From NCBI RefSeq assembly GCF_016811235.1, contig NZ_JAFBID010000009.1, positions 62,001 to 126,000 on the forward strand: 64,000 bases of DNA, read 5' to 3'. The position numbers and the translations under genes were made by a program. Below the pieces are notes generated by a model. That model was not told where the DNA came from and did not search any database. It worked only from the letters and a program-made list of their open reading frames with translations. Of this stretch, positions 1-8,813 are shown piece after piece (within the stretch, counting starts at the first letter, position 1; every line of letters starts with the position of its first letter). This stretch comes from Microvirga arabica (GTDB lineage: Bacteria > Pseudomonadota > Alphaproteobacteria > Rhizobiales > Beijerinckiaceae).

Positions 1-384
1 CGTGTGCAGCATCTCGAAGACCGAAAGCCTGCTCTCGATGCCGTACTGGATCTCCGGCGTGATCCGGCCGGGCTCGTCGAGGCTGCCGATGGAGACGGTG
101 ATGCGGTCGCGCTCCACGTAAGCGAAGGTCAGCGGCGTGCCGCAATCCCGGCAGAACCCACGCTCGACCGCTTCCGAACTCTTGAAGATGCCGGGCTGCC
201 CCTTCGTCCAGACCAGATCCTCGCGTGGTACGCCGGTGAGCGGCGCGAAGTAGCTGCCGAACGCCTTCTGGCACATGCGGCAATGGCAGATGCTGGCATG
301 GGTCGGCTCGGACATCAGCGCATAGCGCACCGCGCCGCACTGGCAGCCGCCGGTCAGGACGGGATCATTGTTTTCTGCAGGCAT
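1..384 (-). CDS. GFA/DUF636-family zinc protein, 3' end cut by window edge
   Basis: The first 128 codons of a minus-strand gene are visible; its C-terminus lies outside the window. The start is the ATG at 384, preceded by GGAGG at good spacing. The protein opens with a CQCG motif (residues about 14-17), then CHCRMC (about 34-39) and CRDCG (about 78-82). This is the cysteine pattern of the glutathione-dependent formaldehyde-activating (GFA, PF04828) fold, which binds zinc. Members with proven formaldehyde/glutathione activity are few, so only the family is assigned. It is divergent from the glycosyltransferase at 540. Confidence 0.85.
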   Translation of the reverse strand, partial: MPAENNDPVLTGGCQCGAVRYALMSEPTHASICHCRMCQKAFGSYFAPLTGVPREDLVWTKGQPGIFKSSEAVERGFCRDCGTPLTFAYVERDRITVSIGSLDEPGRITPEIQYGIESRLSVFEMLHT

Positions 385-539
385 CGCTTTCCCTCCTGGC
401 GTCTAGGGCACGATATCAGCCGGACCTTTGCCGAGTGACGTCAAGCCGGTGTCGCTTGTGCCCCAATATAACGCTGCCTTATGGTGTGGCCAGATGGGAT
501 GATTGCTAGGATCGTCCGGTACAAAGATAGCGGTCATCT

Positions 540-1433
540 ATGTTGAAACGATGGTTTCGAAGGAGGGAAGAGTTCAATTCATTCTGGCATGGGGAAGCAC
601 TGAGTCCCATCGCCGTTATGTGTCTTAACTCTTTTCTGAGCCGCGGATTCACCGTCAATCTCTATACCTACGACCAGGTGAAGTTCGTCTCATTGGGAGT
701 TCGCCTACGCTCTGCGGCAACCATTCTGCCAAGGGAGCGCCTCTTCGAGGCCCATGGCGGCTTCGAACATTTCGCTGATATCTTCCGCTACAACCTGATC
801 AGGAAGGTCGGCGGCTGGTGGATCGATACGGATGTGGTCTGCAACAGCAACGATCCACCCAAGACGCCGATTGCATTCGCACCTTCGGACCGCGAGGGTC
901 TGATTGCCAACGGACAGTTCAAGTTTCCGCGCAACCATCCCGTGATGGTGCGCGCCGCCAACGAGGCGCTGGCGGCCGATCTGTCCGCCTGGGGAGCGAC
1001 AGGCCCGCAATTGTTGACGAAGATCATCGGCGAGGCAGGCGTCGATCAGCACCGCTGGAAACAGAAGGATCTCTATCCCTACCATTGGGCCGAAGCCGCC
1101 AAATCCCTGCTGCCGGAGTACCGCGACGAACTCGAGGACAGAACGAAGGGCTCTCCCTTCGTCCACATCTACACGGCGATGTTTCGCCTGCAATGCGGCT
1201 TCGATCATCACCGGTTTCTGCCGCCGAGCGGAAGTTACCTGGAGGCCCTCTATCTCCGATACGGAATAGGAGAAGCCGCAACAGCCCTCAAGCCGGTCGA
1301 CGAAACGGCCTTGCGGAGAACCATCGTGCCGGCCGTTCAGGAGCCGTGGCTGCAGAATGTTCTGGCCAATGAGGGCCTGCGCTTCTTGCCTGCCGAGGCG
1401 CCCGCTATGATGTCTTCGACACAGCACGGATAG
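540..1433 (+). CDS. Glycosyltransferase of the DXD sugar-binding family (Gly_transf_sug)
   Basis: A 297-residue cytosolic protein with no signal peptide. The segment FRYNLIRKVGGWWIDTDVVC carries a DTD motif at residues 96-98, the metal- and nucleotide-sugar-binding signature of PF04488 enzymes (capsule or LPS sugar transferases, alpha-1,4-glycosyltransferase-like). Downstream HPVMVRA and a WGATGP-like segment also fit this family. The donor and acceptor cannot be read from the sequence. It stands alone, divergent from the GFA gene and convergent with icd, sharing a bidirectional terminator. No polysaccharide cluster surrounds it. The ribosome-binding site before the ATG at 540 is weak. Confidence 0.8.
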   Translation: MLKRWFRRREEFNSFWHGEALSPIAVMCLNSFLSRGFTVNLYTYDQVKFVSLGVRLRSAATILPRERLFEAHGGFEHFADIFRYNLIRKVGGWWIDTDVVCNSNDPPKTPIAFAPSDREGLIANGQFKFPRNHPVMVRAANEALAADLSAWGATGPQLLTKIIGEAGVDQHRWKQKDLYPYHWAEAAKSLLPEYRDELEDRTKGSPFVHIYTAMFRLQCGFDHHRFLPPSGSYLEALYLRYGIGEAATALKPVDETALRRTIVPAVQEPWLQNVLANEGLRFLPAEAPAMMSSTQHG

Positions 1434-1517
1434 GAAGTCAGCGTCCCGCCCGTGTTGGTGTCGAGCATGCCAGAATTCGGCTGCCTCTGGTTTGAGCTGT
1501 AATTGCCACCCCAGAAT

Positions 1518-1546
1518 AAAAAGCCCGGCGCTGGGCCGGGCTTTTT
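1518..1546. terminator. Bidirectional rho-independent terminator
   Basis: The arms GCCCGGC (1523-1529) and GCCGGGC (1535-1541) pair around a 5-base loop. They are flanked by A5 at 1518-1522 and T5 at 1542-1546. The structure therefore ends transcription both from the glycosyltransferase (plus) and from icd (minus). Confidence 0.9.
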
Positions 1547-1575
1547 ATCGTTCCAGAAAGGGGACGAGGCTCTGA

Positions 1576-2790
1576 TCAAGCCGCCATCGCCTTCTTGAGG
1601 TTCTCGTCGATCTTGTCGAGGAAGCCGGTGGTGGAGAGCCACTTCTGCTCGGCGCCGACGAGCAGCGCGAGGTCCTTGGTCATGTAGCCGGACTCGACCG
1701 TGTCGACGCAGACCTTCTCGAGGGTCTGGGCAAAGCGGGCGAGCTCCTCGTTGTTGTCGAGCTTGGCCCGGTGCGCGAGGCCACGGGTCCAGGCGAAGAT
1801 CGACGCGATAGAGTTGGTCGAGGTCTCCTTGCCCTTCTGGTGCTCGCGGTAGTGGCGGGTCACGGTGCCGTGGGCGGCTTCCGCCTCCACCGTCTGGCCG
1901 TCCGGCGTCATCAGCACGGAGGTCATCAGGCCAAGCGAGCCGAACCCTTGAGCCACCGTGTCGGACTGCACGTCGCCGTCGTAGTTCTTGCACGCCCACA
2001 CATAGCCGCCCGACCACTTGAGGGCCGAGGCCACCATGTCGTCGATGAGGCGGTGCTCGTAGTGGATGCCGGCGGCGTCGAACTTCGCCTTAAATTCGTT
2101 GTCGTAGACATCCTGGAAGATGTCCTTGAAGCGGCCGTCATAGGCCTTGAGGATCGTGTTCTTCGTGGAGAGATAGACCGGGTACTTGCGGTTTAGGCCG
2201 TAATTAAACGAGGCGCGGGCGAAGTCGCGGATCGACTCATCCAGGTTGTACATGCCCATGGCGACGCCGGCGTCCGGGAACTTGAAGATTTCCTTCTCGA
2301 TAACTGTGCCGTCCTCGCCCTCGAACTTGATCGTCAGGCGGCCCTTGCCGGGCACCTTGAAGTCCGTGGCCTTGTACTGGTCGCCGAAGGCGTGGCGGCC
2401 GACGATGATCGGCTGGGTCCAGCCGGGAACCAGGCGCGGAACGTTCTTGCAGATGATGGGCTCGCGGAAGATCACGCCGCCGAGGATGTTGCGGATCGTG
2501 CCGTTGGGCGACTTCCACATCTCCTTGAGCTTGAACTCCTCGACACGGGCCTCGTCCGGCGTGATGGTGGCGCACTTCACGCCGACGCCGTACTTCTTGA
2601 TCGCCTCGGCGGCCTCGACGGTTACCTTGTCGTTGGTCGCATCGCGGTGCTCGACGCCCAAGTCGTAGTACTTCAGGTCGATGTCGAGATAGGGGTGGAT
2701 CAGCTTGTCCTTGATGAACTGCCAAATGATGCGGGTCATCTCGTCGCCATCGAGTTCGACGACCGGATTGGCAACCTTGATCTTCGCCAT
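1576..2790 (-). CDS. icd: NADP-dependent isocitrate dehydrogenase
   Basis: A 404-residue enzyme that oxidatively decarboxylates isocitrate to 2-oxoglutarate in the TCA cycle. It opens with [20 protein letters not shown] and carries the substrate-binding SPNGTIRN segment near residues 94-101. This length and these motifs match the homodimeric eukaryote-like (type II) NADP enzymes usual in alphaproteobacteria. It is monocistronic, and transcription ends at the shared hairpin at 1518-1546. Confidence 0.97.
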   Translation of the reverse strand: MAKIKVANPVVELDGDEMTRIIWQFIKDKLIHPYLDIDLKYYDLGVEHRDATNDKVTVEAAEAIKKYGVGVKCATITPDEARVEEFKLKEMWKSPNGTIRNILGGVIFREPIICKNVPRLVPGWTQPIIVGRHAFGDQYKATDFKVPGKGRLTIKFEGEDGTVIEKEIFKFPDAGVAMGMYNLDESIRDFARASFNYGLNRKYPVYLSTKNTILKAYDGRFKDIFQDVYDNEFKAKFDAAGIHYEHRLIDDMVASALKWSGGYVWACKNYDGDVQSDTVAQGFGSLGLMTSVLMTPDGQTVEAEAAHGTVTRHYREHQKGKETSTNSIASIFAWTRGLAHRAKLDNNEELARFAQTLEKVCVDTVESGYMTKDLALLVGAEQKWLSTTGFLDKIDENLKKAMAA

Positions 2791-2898
2791 GATCTCACCT
2801 TGCGCTTGAAGAGCTGGAACGGCCCTGCCGTCGGGCAGGAGTTGCCGGGGCTATAGCGCGGTTGAGGCCAGGGGGGAAGGTGGGGGCAGCAAAGGAAT

Positions 2899-3312
2899 TC
2901 AGCCCTGTCCCGCTCGGCGTGGCATTTTCTCGGTCTCGGTGCAGAGCGCCGCGCTGAAGAGCGAATTCACGGTGGCGGCCTTGCTGCGGACCGCCTCCGG
3001 CGTTCTCGGGCTCTTGACCAGGGTCGCGGTGGCCTTGAGGAGGGCCTTGTCGCATTGGCAGGCACCGCGTCCGACGCGCTCGTAGCACAGGTCATGAGCC
3101 CGGCAGGCAGCGTCGAGGGCATCGACGGGAGAGGCCCGGTTCAGGTCGCCCGCGCCGCACCAGTTGCCGTGGAACAGGGGAGTGGGAGCCCCTGGCGATC
3201 CGGCTCCCACAGGCGCCGCCGCGGTCGGATTCGCCGACCAGAGGATCAGGCCCATTACGGCCGCAAGAGAACGTAAACGCGACACCTGATCGTTCCTTAG
3301 ATTGGCTGACAA
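2899..3312 (-). CDS. Secreted phospholipase A2-like protein
   Basis: A 137-residue protein. A hydrophobic stretch at about residues 14-32 ending in AAA is a likely signal peptide. The mature part has WCGAG (51-55), which resembles the calcium-binding loop of PLA2, and CRAHDLCY (70-77), the catalytic His-Asp motif of the PLA2 superfamily. A CQC pair follows at 85-87. These features suggest hydrolysis of glycerophospholipids at the sn-2 ester outside the inner membrane. Bacterial members are small, as here. Activity is inferred. The gene lies upstream of icd on the same strand, with a gap of about 100 bp, and may be transcribed alone. Confidence 0.7.
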   Translation of the reverse strand: MSANLRNDQVSRLRSLAAVMGLILWSANPTAAAPVGAGSPGAPTPLFHGNWCGAGDLNRASPVDALDAACRAHDLCYERVGRGACQCDKALLKATATLVKSPRTPEAVRSKAATVNSLFSAALCTETEKMPRRAGQG

Positions 3313-3530
3313 TGTGACGCTCTAACGTAATTCACGAAGGAAATAAGAGACATCTGTGGGTTCAAGTTCCCGATTGGAGAATATTCGCCACTCTGCGTGT
3401 GCTGACGCACGGAAAGCCAAGCTTAAGCGTAGTTCAGATCTTCCCGTTCCGACGGATTCCTCAGGGGCATGCGGCGTAAAGCCGAAACCACAATGCTGTC
3501 GGAGCATGGTTCAACATAAAGGAAGCTGAC

Positions 3531-3818
3531 ATGCGTCTTGCACTTATTCTCGGAGCGACGGCCTTGGTTCTGGCCGGCTGCCAGACGACCGAGCAATCCA
3601 TGAGCAATGCCGAATCCGTCTGCCGGGAAACCGGGCTGAAGCCCGGCACCGCTACCTACACCCGCTGCGTGAATGCGGGCTACCGGAACAACGTGGCCCA
3701 GTCGAACGCCGCCGCCAACCAAGCTGCGGCCGGTGCCGCAGTGGGCGTCGTCGGCGGCGCCGTGTTGGGTGCCGCGGTGGCCCGTCCGCATTACTATTGC
3801 GGCTGGGGCTGCTGGTAA
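3531..3818 (+). CDS. Small glycine-zipper outer-membrane lipoprotein
   Basis: A 95-residue protein with a lipobox: LVLAGC places the lipidated cysteine at residue 17. The middle holds CRETGLKPGTATYTRCV, a pattern seen in many small rhizobial lipoproteins. It is followed by a glycine-zipper-like stretch (GAAVGVVGGAVLGAAVA) that could span or dimerise in a membrane. The C-terminus is short and rich in Tyr, Cys and Trp. No enzymatic role is visible. It is followed by a clear terminator, so it is monocistronic. Confidence 0.8.
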   Translation: MRLALILGATALVLAGCQTTEQSMSNAESVCRETGLKPGTATYTRCVNAGYRNNVAQSNAAANQAAAGAAVGVVGGAVLGAAVARPHYYCGWGCW

Positions 3819-3841
3819 GCCGCCTGTCACGTGTGTGCAGC

Positions 3842-3877
3842 GCCTCCTCGACCCATGTCGGGGAGGCTTTGCTTTTT
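3842..3877 (+). terminator. Rho-independent terminator after the lipoprotein gene
   Basis: An 11-bp stem (3842-3852 with 3857-3867, one G-T pair) has a 4-base loop and is followed by TTTGCTTTTT. It lies inside the longest open frame of the next gene, which argues that trmJ starts downstream of it. Confidence 0.85.
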
Positions 3878-3967
3878 GAACGGTCGCTGCGTTCGTCACC
3901 TAGGCGGGAAACCGCCTTTCGCTGTATGGGAGAGCAACTGACATCGACTGGCGTCTCCCGAACTCCC

Positions 3968-4702
3968 ATGACTCGACCGATCATCATCCTCGTGGAACCG
4001 CAACTGGCCGAGAACATCGGCATGGTGGCCCGGGCCATGGCCAATTTCGGGCTCTCGGAACTGCGCCTCGTCTCTCCGCGCAACGGCTGGCCCAAGAAGG
4101 GCGCCCACTCGGCAGCCTCCGGTGCGACCCATGTGCTGGAAGGCGCCAAGCTCTACGACACGGTCCGCGAGGCCATCGCGGATCTCAACTTCGTCTTCGC
4201 CACCACGGCTCGGGAGCGGGGGCAGATGAAGCGGGTCTTCGCGCCCGACGACGCCATGAAGGAGGCGCAGCAGCGGTTGGGCGCGGAGCAGGGCATCGGC
4301 ATTCTGTTCGGGCGCGAGCGCACGGGGCTCGAGAACGATGAGGTGTCGCTGGCGGATGCGATCATCACCTTTCCGGTCGACCCGAAATTCTCCTCGCTCA
4401 ACTTGGCGCAGGCGGTCCTTCTCGTCTCGTATGAATGGTACAAGCTCGCCACCGGCGGCGCGCTGCCCTTCGAGGGCGGCAGAATCTCCCCGCCGGCGAC
4501 TCGGGAGTCGGTGACGTCGTTCTTCGACTACATCGAGGCCGAACTCGACGCGGTGAACTTCTATCCAGAGGACAAGAAACCGATCATGACCCGCAACATG
4601 CGGGACATCTTCCACCGTCTCGAAATGACCGAGCAGGAGGTGCGCACCCTGCGTGGGGCGATTCGTGCCCTTGCGGAAGGGCGCAGGTTGAGAAAACCTT
4701 AA
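3968..4702 (+). CDS. trmJ: tRNA/rRNA 2'-O-methyltransferase, TrmJ family
   Basis: A SpoU/SPOUT-class S-adenosylmethionine methyltransferase of 244 residues from this start. Family signatures are ILVEPQLAENIGMVARAM near the N-terminus, GILFGRERTGLENDEV in the middle, and FPVDPKFSSLNLAQAV, which forms part of the knotted SAM site. TrmJ modifies nucleotide 32 of tRNAs. The C-terminal helical extension (about residues 180-244) fits TrmJ rather than short TrmL. The start at 3968 gives the usual family N-terminus; an in-frame ATG at 3926 is possible. Earlier starts would read through the terminator at 3842-3877. Confidence 0.88.
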   Translation: MTRPIIILVEPQLAENIGMVARAMANFGLSELRLVSPRNGWPKKGAHSAASGATHVLEGAKLYDTVREAIADLNFVFATTARERGQMKRVFAPDDAMKEAQQRLGAEQGIGILFGRERTGLENDEVSLADAIITFPVDPKFSSLNLAQAVLLVSYEWYKLATGGALPFEGGRISPPATRESVTSFFDYIEAELDAVNFYPEDKKPIMTRNMRDIFHRLEMTEQEVRTLRGAIRALAEGRRLRKP

Positions 4703-4766
4703 GCAAGTCGTGGCTTTATAACGGTCGGGCTCTATCTGCCCGATTGTAAGAGAGTTTGAGACGACG

Positions 4767-5969
4767 ATGCGCCGCTTCCTGCTGCCTGTTCTGGTCCTTG
4801 GCGTCTCCCTGGCGGCCCCCCAGGCGCAGGCGGCCACCCCGCCGCAGCAGCCCGAGCAGGGGCCCGGCGGGCGCGACTACAAGGTCGCCGAGGTCATCAA
4901 GCGCGGTGTCGGCACCGCGAGCGCCGGAACCTTCGTGTTCCACGGCAGCGATACGCCTGCGAAGCCGCGCCCAGTCGTGATCCTTCTCCATTCCTGGGGG
5001 GCGGTGAACCCGGCGCTCTATGGCGGCTGGATCGATCACCTCGCCCGCAAGGGCAACCTCGTGCTTTTCCCGCGCTTCCAGGACGTGAACCGCTCGCAGC
5101 CGGCCGATGCCACGAACCTAGCCGAGACCCTGATCGGGAGCGCCCTGGCGGAGCTGGCCAACGATCCGAATGCCAGGCCGGACCGGGAGCGAGTGGCCCT
5201 CATCGGCCATTCGGCCGGCGTGCCGCTCGCCCTCAACCTCGCGGCCGGTGCCGGCGCAGGCAAGGTGCCGGCCCCCAAACTGATCTTCGGCCTGATGCCG
5301 GGTGGGATCGCGTCCAACGAGAAGGAGCGCGGCATCATGCTGCGGGACCTCTCGGCCATCGACCCGCAGACCCTGATCATCACCATGAGCGGCGACCGGG
5401 ACTACCTGCCTGCCGACCGCGCCTCGCGGCTCATCCTGCAGCAGGCGAGCGCTGTGCCGGCCAACCGCAAGCTCTTCATGCGGGCCGGTTCCGACGATCA
5501 CGGCTTCCCGGCGATCACCGCGACGCTTGCCTCCCCAGGCTCGCCGAAGGCGGACTACGATGCCGCTGCCATCAAGCTGCCGCCCGATCCGCCTCGCGAT
5601 CCGAAGCAGAAGAACACCTGGCGCTGGAGCGCCGATATGGCTCTCTCCGGTCCGCAGACCATTCTCACGCAGCAGCTCGGTAACAACGGCACCGACACCC
5701 TTGATTACCTCGCCTACTGGAAGACCTTCGACATCGCCGCCGAAGCAGCGTTTGCCGGAAAAGATGCCGCTGCTCTTACGCGCGATCCGAAATTCGTCGA
5801 CATGGGCACCTGGAGTGACGGCTGGCCCGTGCGGCGGCTCTCGGCGCAGATGCCCAAGGTCGAGGGGCAGGAGAAGAAGGAAGAGCCGGGGCCGCGCCGC
5901 AGGCTGAACATGGCGCCTCCGGAAACCAAGCAGGGGCTGTCCGACTTTATCGGCAAGTTGCGTTCGTAA
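4767..5969 (+). CDS. Exported alpha/beta hydrolase
   Basis: A 400-residue protein with a signal peptide (residues about 1-22, ending AQA). The hydrolase core has an oxyanion region VILLHSWG (about 71-78) and the nucleophile elbow GHSAG (Ser 149). An acidic residue in SGDRDYLP and the His in GSDDHGF are candidates for the rest of the triad. The C-terminal third (from about 270) is an extra region rich in Pro and Lys that the core fold does not need. The substrate is unknown. It is followed closely by murI (gap of 9 bp), so the two may be co-transcribed. Confidence 0.75.
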   Translation: MRRFLLPVLVLGVSLAAPQAQAATPPQQPEQGPGGRDYKVAEVIKRGVGTASAGTFVFHGSDTPAKPRPVVILLHSWGAVNPALYGGWIDHLARKGNLVLFPRFQDVNRSQPADATNLAETLIGSALAELANDPNARPDRERVALIGHSAGVPLALNLAAGAGAGKVPAPKLIFGLMPGGIASNEKERGIMLRDLSAIDPQTLIITMSGDRDYLPADRASRLILQQASAVPANRKLFMRAGSDDHGFPAITATLASPGSPKADYDAAAIKLPPDPPRDPKQKNTWRWSADMALSGPQTILTQQLGNNGTDTLDYLAYWKTFDIAAEAAFAGKDAAALTRDPKFVDMGTWSDGWPVRRLSAQMPKVEGQEKKEEPGPRRRLNMAPPETKQGLSDFIGKLRS

Positions 5970-5978
5970 GGGTGTGTC

Positions 5979-6851
5979 ATGCGTGTCGATCTTCTGGCAG
6001 GGGCGACCTATAATCCTGCCGTCATGCCGTCGCCCGTTCCCACCATTCTCGTATTCGACTCAGGCCTCGGCGGCCTGACGGTTTTCTCGGAAGTCCTGAA
6101 GGCCCGTCCGGATGCCCGCTATGTCTATGCGGCGGACGATGCGGGCTTTCCTTATGGGCGCTTGAGCGAAGCCGTCCTGGCGGAGCGGGTCGTCAGCGTC
6201 ATGGAGCGGCTGATCGGCCTGCACGATCCTGATCTCGTGGTGGTGGCCTGCAACACGGCGTCCACCGTGGTGCTGCCGCATCTGCGTGAGCGCTTCTCCG
6301 TGCCGTTCATCGGCACGGTTCCGGCCATCAAGCCAGCCGCTCAGATGACCCAAACGGGATATGTCACGGTGCTCGCGACCCCCGGCACGGTGGCGCGGGA
6401 CTATACCCGCGACCTCATCGAAACTTATGCGGCAGGCTGCAAGGTCAACCTCGTGGGCTCACGCCGTCTCGCAGGCATCGCCGAGGCCGAAATGGCCGGC
6501 GAGCCCGTTCCGGATGACGAGCTGATGAGCGAGCTCCAGCCGTGCTTCGTCGCGGACGAGGGTGGTCGCACCGACGTGGTCGCCCTGGCCTGCACCCATT
6601 ATCCGCTGCTCCTGCCGCGCTTCCAGGCACTGGCGCCATGGCCCGTCACCTGGATCGACCCGGCGCCTGCCATCGCTCGCCGGGTGACTCAGCTGATCGG
6701 GCATCCGGTGCCGGGCCATGAGGCGGACGAGAACGAGACTGTCGCCGTGTTCACCAGCGGCGCAGGGATCGGCCCCGCCCTGCGGGGAGCCTTGCAGGAC
6801 AAGGGCTTGCCGGTCCTGGCCATCGAGGACATGCCGCTGCTGGTGGGGTAA
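5979..6851 (+). CDS. murI: Glutamate racemase
   Basis: Makes D-glutamate for peptidoglycan. The two catalytic cysteines are visible in VACNTAS and ALACTHYPLL, and the proton-handling Asp in FDSGLGG. The ATG at 5979 has AAGGG upstream at good spacing and gives 290 residues. The ATG at 6024 gives MPSPVPTILVFDSGLGG, closer to the typical family N-terminus, but has no clear ribosome-binding site. It is probably transcribed with the hydrolase just upstream. Confidence 0.93.
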   Translation: MRVDLLAGATYNPAVMPSPVPTILVFDSGLGGLTVFSEVLKARPDARYVYAADDAGFPYGRLSEAVLAERVVSVMERLIGLHDPDLVVVACNTASTVVLPHLRERFSVPFIGTVPAIKPAAQMTQTGYVTVLATPGTVARDYTRDLIETYAAGCKVNLVGSRRLAGIAEAEMAGEPVPDDELMSELQPCFVADEGGRTDVVALACTHYPLLLPRFQALAPWPVTWIDPAPAIARRVTQLIGHPVPGHEADENETVAVFTSGAGIGPALRGALQDKGLPVLAIEDMPLLVG

Positions 6852-7315
6852 CCACCGGCTCGTCATCCCGGACGGCAGAGCCGATCCGGGATCGTAAAAC
6901 CAGCCCAGCACTGTCATTCCGGGGCCGCGCAGCGGAGCCCGACCGAAAGGGCCACGCCGCAGGAGGGGAAATCCATAACTACGACCTATATCAATCCTGG
7001 CACTGTCAGCGGTTATGGATTCCCGCCTCCGCGGGAACGACCATGTCGAGGTTCACGAGCTACATCTTGCTCATGTTCCCGGGTTCTGCTGCGCAGCCCG
7101 GGGATGACGATTGAAGATTGACTTTCCGGCCTTTTCCACCTAAACCCCACCCGTTCACGCGGTCCTTAACGGGGCCGCGTAACTTTTTACGCTCCCGTGG
7201 CCCGGCTCCGGTCGGCCTGTCGTCCTGTCCCTCGAGCGGCCCCTTGGGCCTTCTCGGGAATGACGGGAAGAGGAGGGCGCGTTCCTCGCAAATTCGACAA
7301 CAAAGAGGAACAGCG
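6852..7315. repeat. Gene-free stretch with dispersed palindromic repeats
   Basis: The 464 bp between murI and rpsD hold degenerate copies of an element that recurs in this window. One copy runs from about 6914 (GTCATTCCGGGGCCGCGC) to about 7045, with GGTTATGGATTCCCGCC near its end. A second short one spans about 7073-7110, with CCCGGG arms around TTCTGCTGCGCAG. The rpsD promoter and leader must lie in the last 200 bp, but I cannot place them securely. Confidence 0.6.
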
Positions 7316-7933
7316 ATGTCGAAGCGCATTCAAGCCAAGCATAAGCTTGACCGCCGTATGGGTCAGAATATCTGGGGCCGCCCGAAGAGCCCTGTGAACC
7401 GCCGCGAATACGGCCCCGGCCAGCACGGCCAGCGCCGCAAGGGCAAGATGTCCGACTTCGGCACGCAGCTGCGTGCCAAGCAGAAGCTCAAGGGCTACTA
7501 CGCGAACATCACCGAGAAGCAGTTCCGCCGCTACTACGCGGAGGCAATCCGCCAGAAGGGCGACTCCGGTGAGAACCTGGTCGGCCTACTCGAGCGGCGT
7601 CTCGACGCGGTCGTGTACCGCGCGAAGTTCGTTGCGACCCCCTTCGCCGCCCGTCAGTTCGTCAACCATGGTCACGTGAAGGTCAACGGCCGCCGCGTGA
7701 ACATCCCGAGCTTCCTCGTGAAGCCGGGTGACGTGATCGAGGTGAAGGACAAGTCGAAGCAGCTCGAGGTCGTCGTGGTGGCGAGCCAGCTCGCTGAGCG
7801 CGATGTGCCGGACTACATCGAGGTCGATCACTCCAAGATGACGGCCCGCGTCACGCGCATCCCGACCCTGTCGGAAGTGCCGTACCCGGTCCAGATGGAG
7901 CCGAACCTCGTGATCGAGTTCTATTCGCGCTAA
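7316..7933 (+). CDS. rpsD: 30S ribosomal protein S4
   Basis: A 205-residue primary 16S rRNA-binding protein of the small subunit body. The start [16 protein letters not shown], the central S4 RNA-binding domain ([39 protein letters not shown]) and the C-terminal EFYSR match alphaproteobacterial S4. AGAGGA precedes the ATG at 7316. It stands alone rather than in an rpsM-rpsK-rpoA cluster, as is usual in this group. Confidence 0.97.
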   Translation: MSKRIQAKHKLDRRMGQNIWGRPKSPVNRREYGPGQHGQRRKGKMSDFGTQLRAKQKLKGYYANITEKQFRRYYAEAIRQKGDSGENLVGLLERRLDAVVYRAKFVATPFAARQFVNHGHVKVNGRRVNIPSFLVKPGDVIEVKDKSKQLEVVVVASQLAERDVPDYIEVDHSKMTARVTRIPTLSEVPYPVQMEPNLVIEFYSR

Positions 7934-7959
7934 TCGCTGCGAAAGCTCACTTACAAACG

Positions 7960-7987
7960 AAAAGGCCGCCCATCGGGCGGCCTTTTT
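7960..7987. terminator. Bidirectional rho-independent terminator
   Basis: GGCCGCCC (7964-7971) pairs with GGGCGGCC (7975-7982) around ATC, flanked by A4 and T5. It serves rpsD (plus) and the convergent LTXXQ gene (minus). Confidence 0.9.
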
Positions 7988-7998
7988 GCTTATCAGTC

Positions 7999-8625
7999 TT
8001 ACTGCTGCTGAGTCGGAGCGCGCGGACCGTGGTCCATCCCGCCGCGGCCATGATCCATCATGCCCATGCGGTGACGGTCGCCATGGTGGCCCCGACGGCC
8101 GCCGCGGTGGTGCCAGCGCGGACCGTCCTCATGGACGGCTTCGCGCATGAGGCGGGGGGCGATCCGCTTCTGGTCCTCCGTCAGCGTGTCCCAGAGGGGG
8201 CGAAGGGCCGTCGCGACGGCCGTCGAGCGCTGGGCCCGTTCCGTCACCATGGCGCTGCGCCGCTCGAGGCGCTGCATGAAGTCCATGGAGCGGCGCTCGT
8301 CGCGGTCCGGGCGCTCCTGCATGCGGGTGAACCGCTCGCCGGCAGCCGTGCGGATGGCGCTCTCCACAGGCGCCCAGAGACGCTCCTGATCGGCGCTGAG
8401 CTTCAGGCCGGCCCTGATCGAGGCGATGCGGGCGTCAACGAGACGGTTGTAATCGTCCTGGGTCAGGCGCGGACGGCGATCCTGCCGGTCCTGATCCTGC
8501 GCCTGCGGTGCAGCCGGGGGCGTCGGGCTAGCCGGCGCCGCAGGGGCGGGCGTCTGCTGGGCCAGGGCATAGGTACCGGAGCCGGCCAGCAGGGCTGCGA
8601 GAGCGAAGGTGGCGATCTTTGTCAT
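7999..8625 (-). CDS. Periplasmic Spy/CpxP-like (LTXXQ motif) protein
   Basis: A 208-residue protein starting at the ATG at 8625, which has GGAGG upstream. A signal peptide ends at ALAQ (about residue 23). A Pro/Ala-rich linker follows, then a charged helical region with two LT..Q-type segments (LTQDDYNRLVDARI, LSADQERLWAPVE, LTEDQKRIAPRLM). This matches PF07813 periplasmic helical proteins, related to the Spy/CpxP chaperone-like envelope stress proteins. The C-terminal about 45 residues are very rich in His, Gly, Met and Arg (HHRGGRRGHHGD, RMGMMDHGRGGMDHG) and could bind metal ions, which is inference. Confidence 0.8.
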   Translation of the reverse strand: MTKIATFALAALLAGSGTYALAQQTPAPAAPASPTPPAAPQAQDQDRQDRRPRLTQDDYNRLVDARIASIRAGLKLSADQERLWAPVESAIRTAAGERFTRMQERPDRDERRSMDFMQRLERRSAMVTERAQRSTAVATALRPLWDTLTEDQKRIAPRLMREAVHEDGPRWHHRGGRRGHHGDRHRMGMMDHGRGGMDHGPRAPTQQQ

Positions 8626-8749
8626 GCGGATATCCTCCGTATTGGCGATAAGGACAAGATTGCTCCCAGCCTGCTCTCGCTCCCATGACTGCCGCATGAA
8701 CTTTTCGTCATGTGATGATGGGGCCGGAGAACGCATCCGGCATATGTTC

Positions 8750-8791
8750 ACTGTCATTCCGGGGCCGCGCAGCGGAGCCCGGAATGACAGT
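8750..8791. repeat. Perfect palindromic repeat (short form of the dispersed element)
   Basis: Arms of 14 bp, ACTGTCATTCCGGG (8750-8763) and CCCGGAATGACAGT (8778-8791), enclose a 14-base GC-rich loop. It lies between two minus-strand genes, downstream of the RBBP9-like gene. The same core opens the longer repeats near 6914, 33764 and 34831. Confidence 0.85.
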
Positions 8792-8813
8792 AGAGAGGAG
8801 GTGGCGTGACCCC

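Noticed and set aside
3797-3967. Extended N-terminus of trmJ
   Set aside because: The added stretch contains the lipoprotein gene's terminator and is not part of the family; the start at 3968 is preferred.
6852-7315. CRISPR array in a repeat-rich gap
   Set aside because: The repeats are palindromic, irregularly spaced and few, with no constant-length spacers or cas genes; no CRISPR array was seen anywhere in the window.
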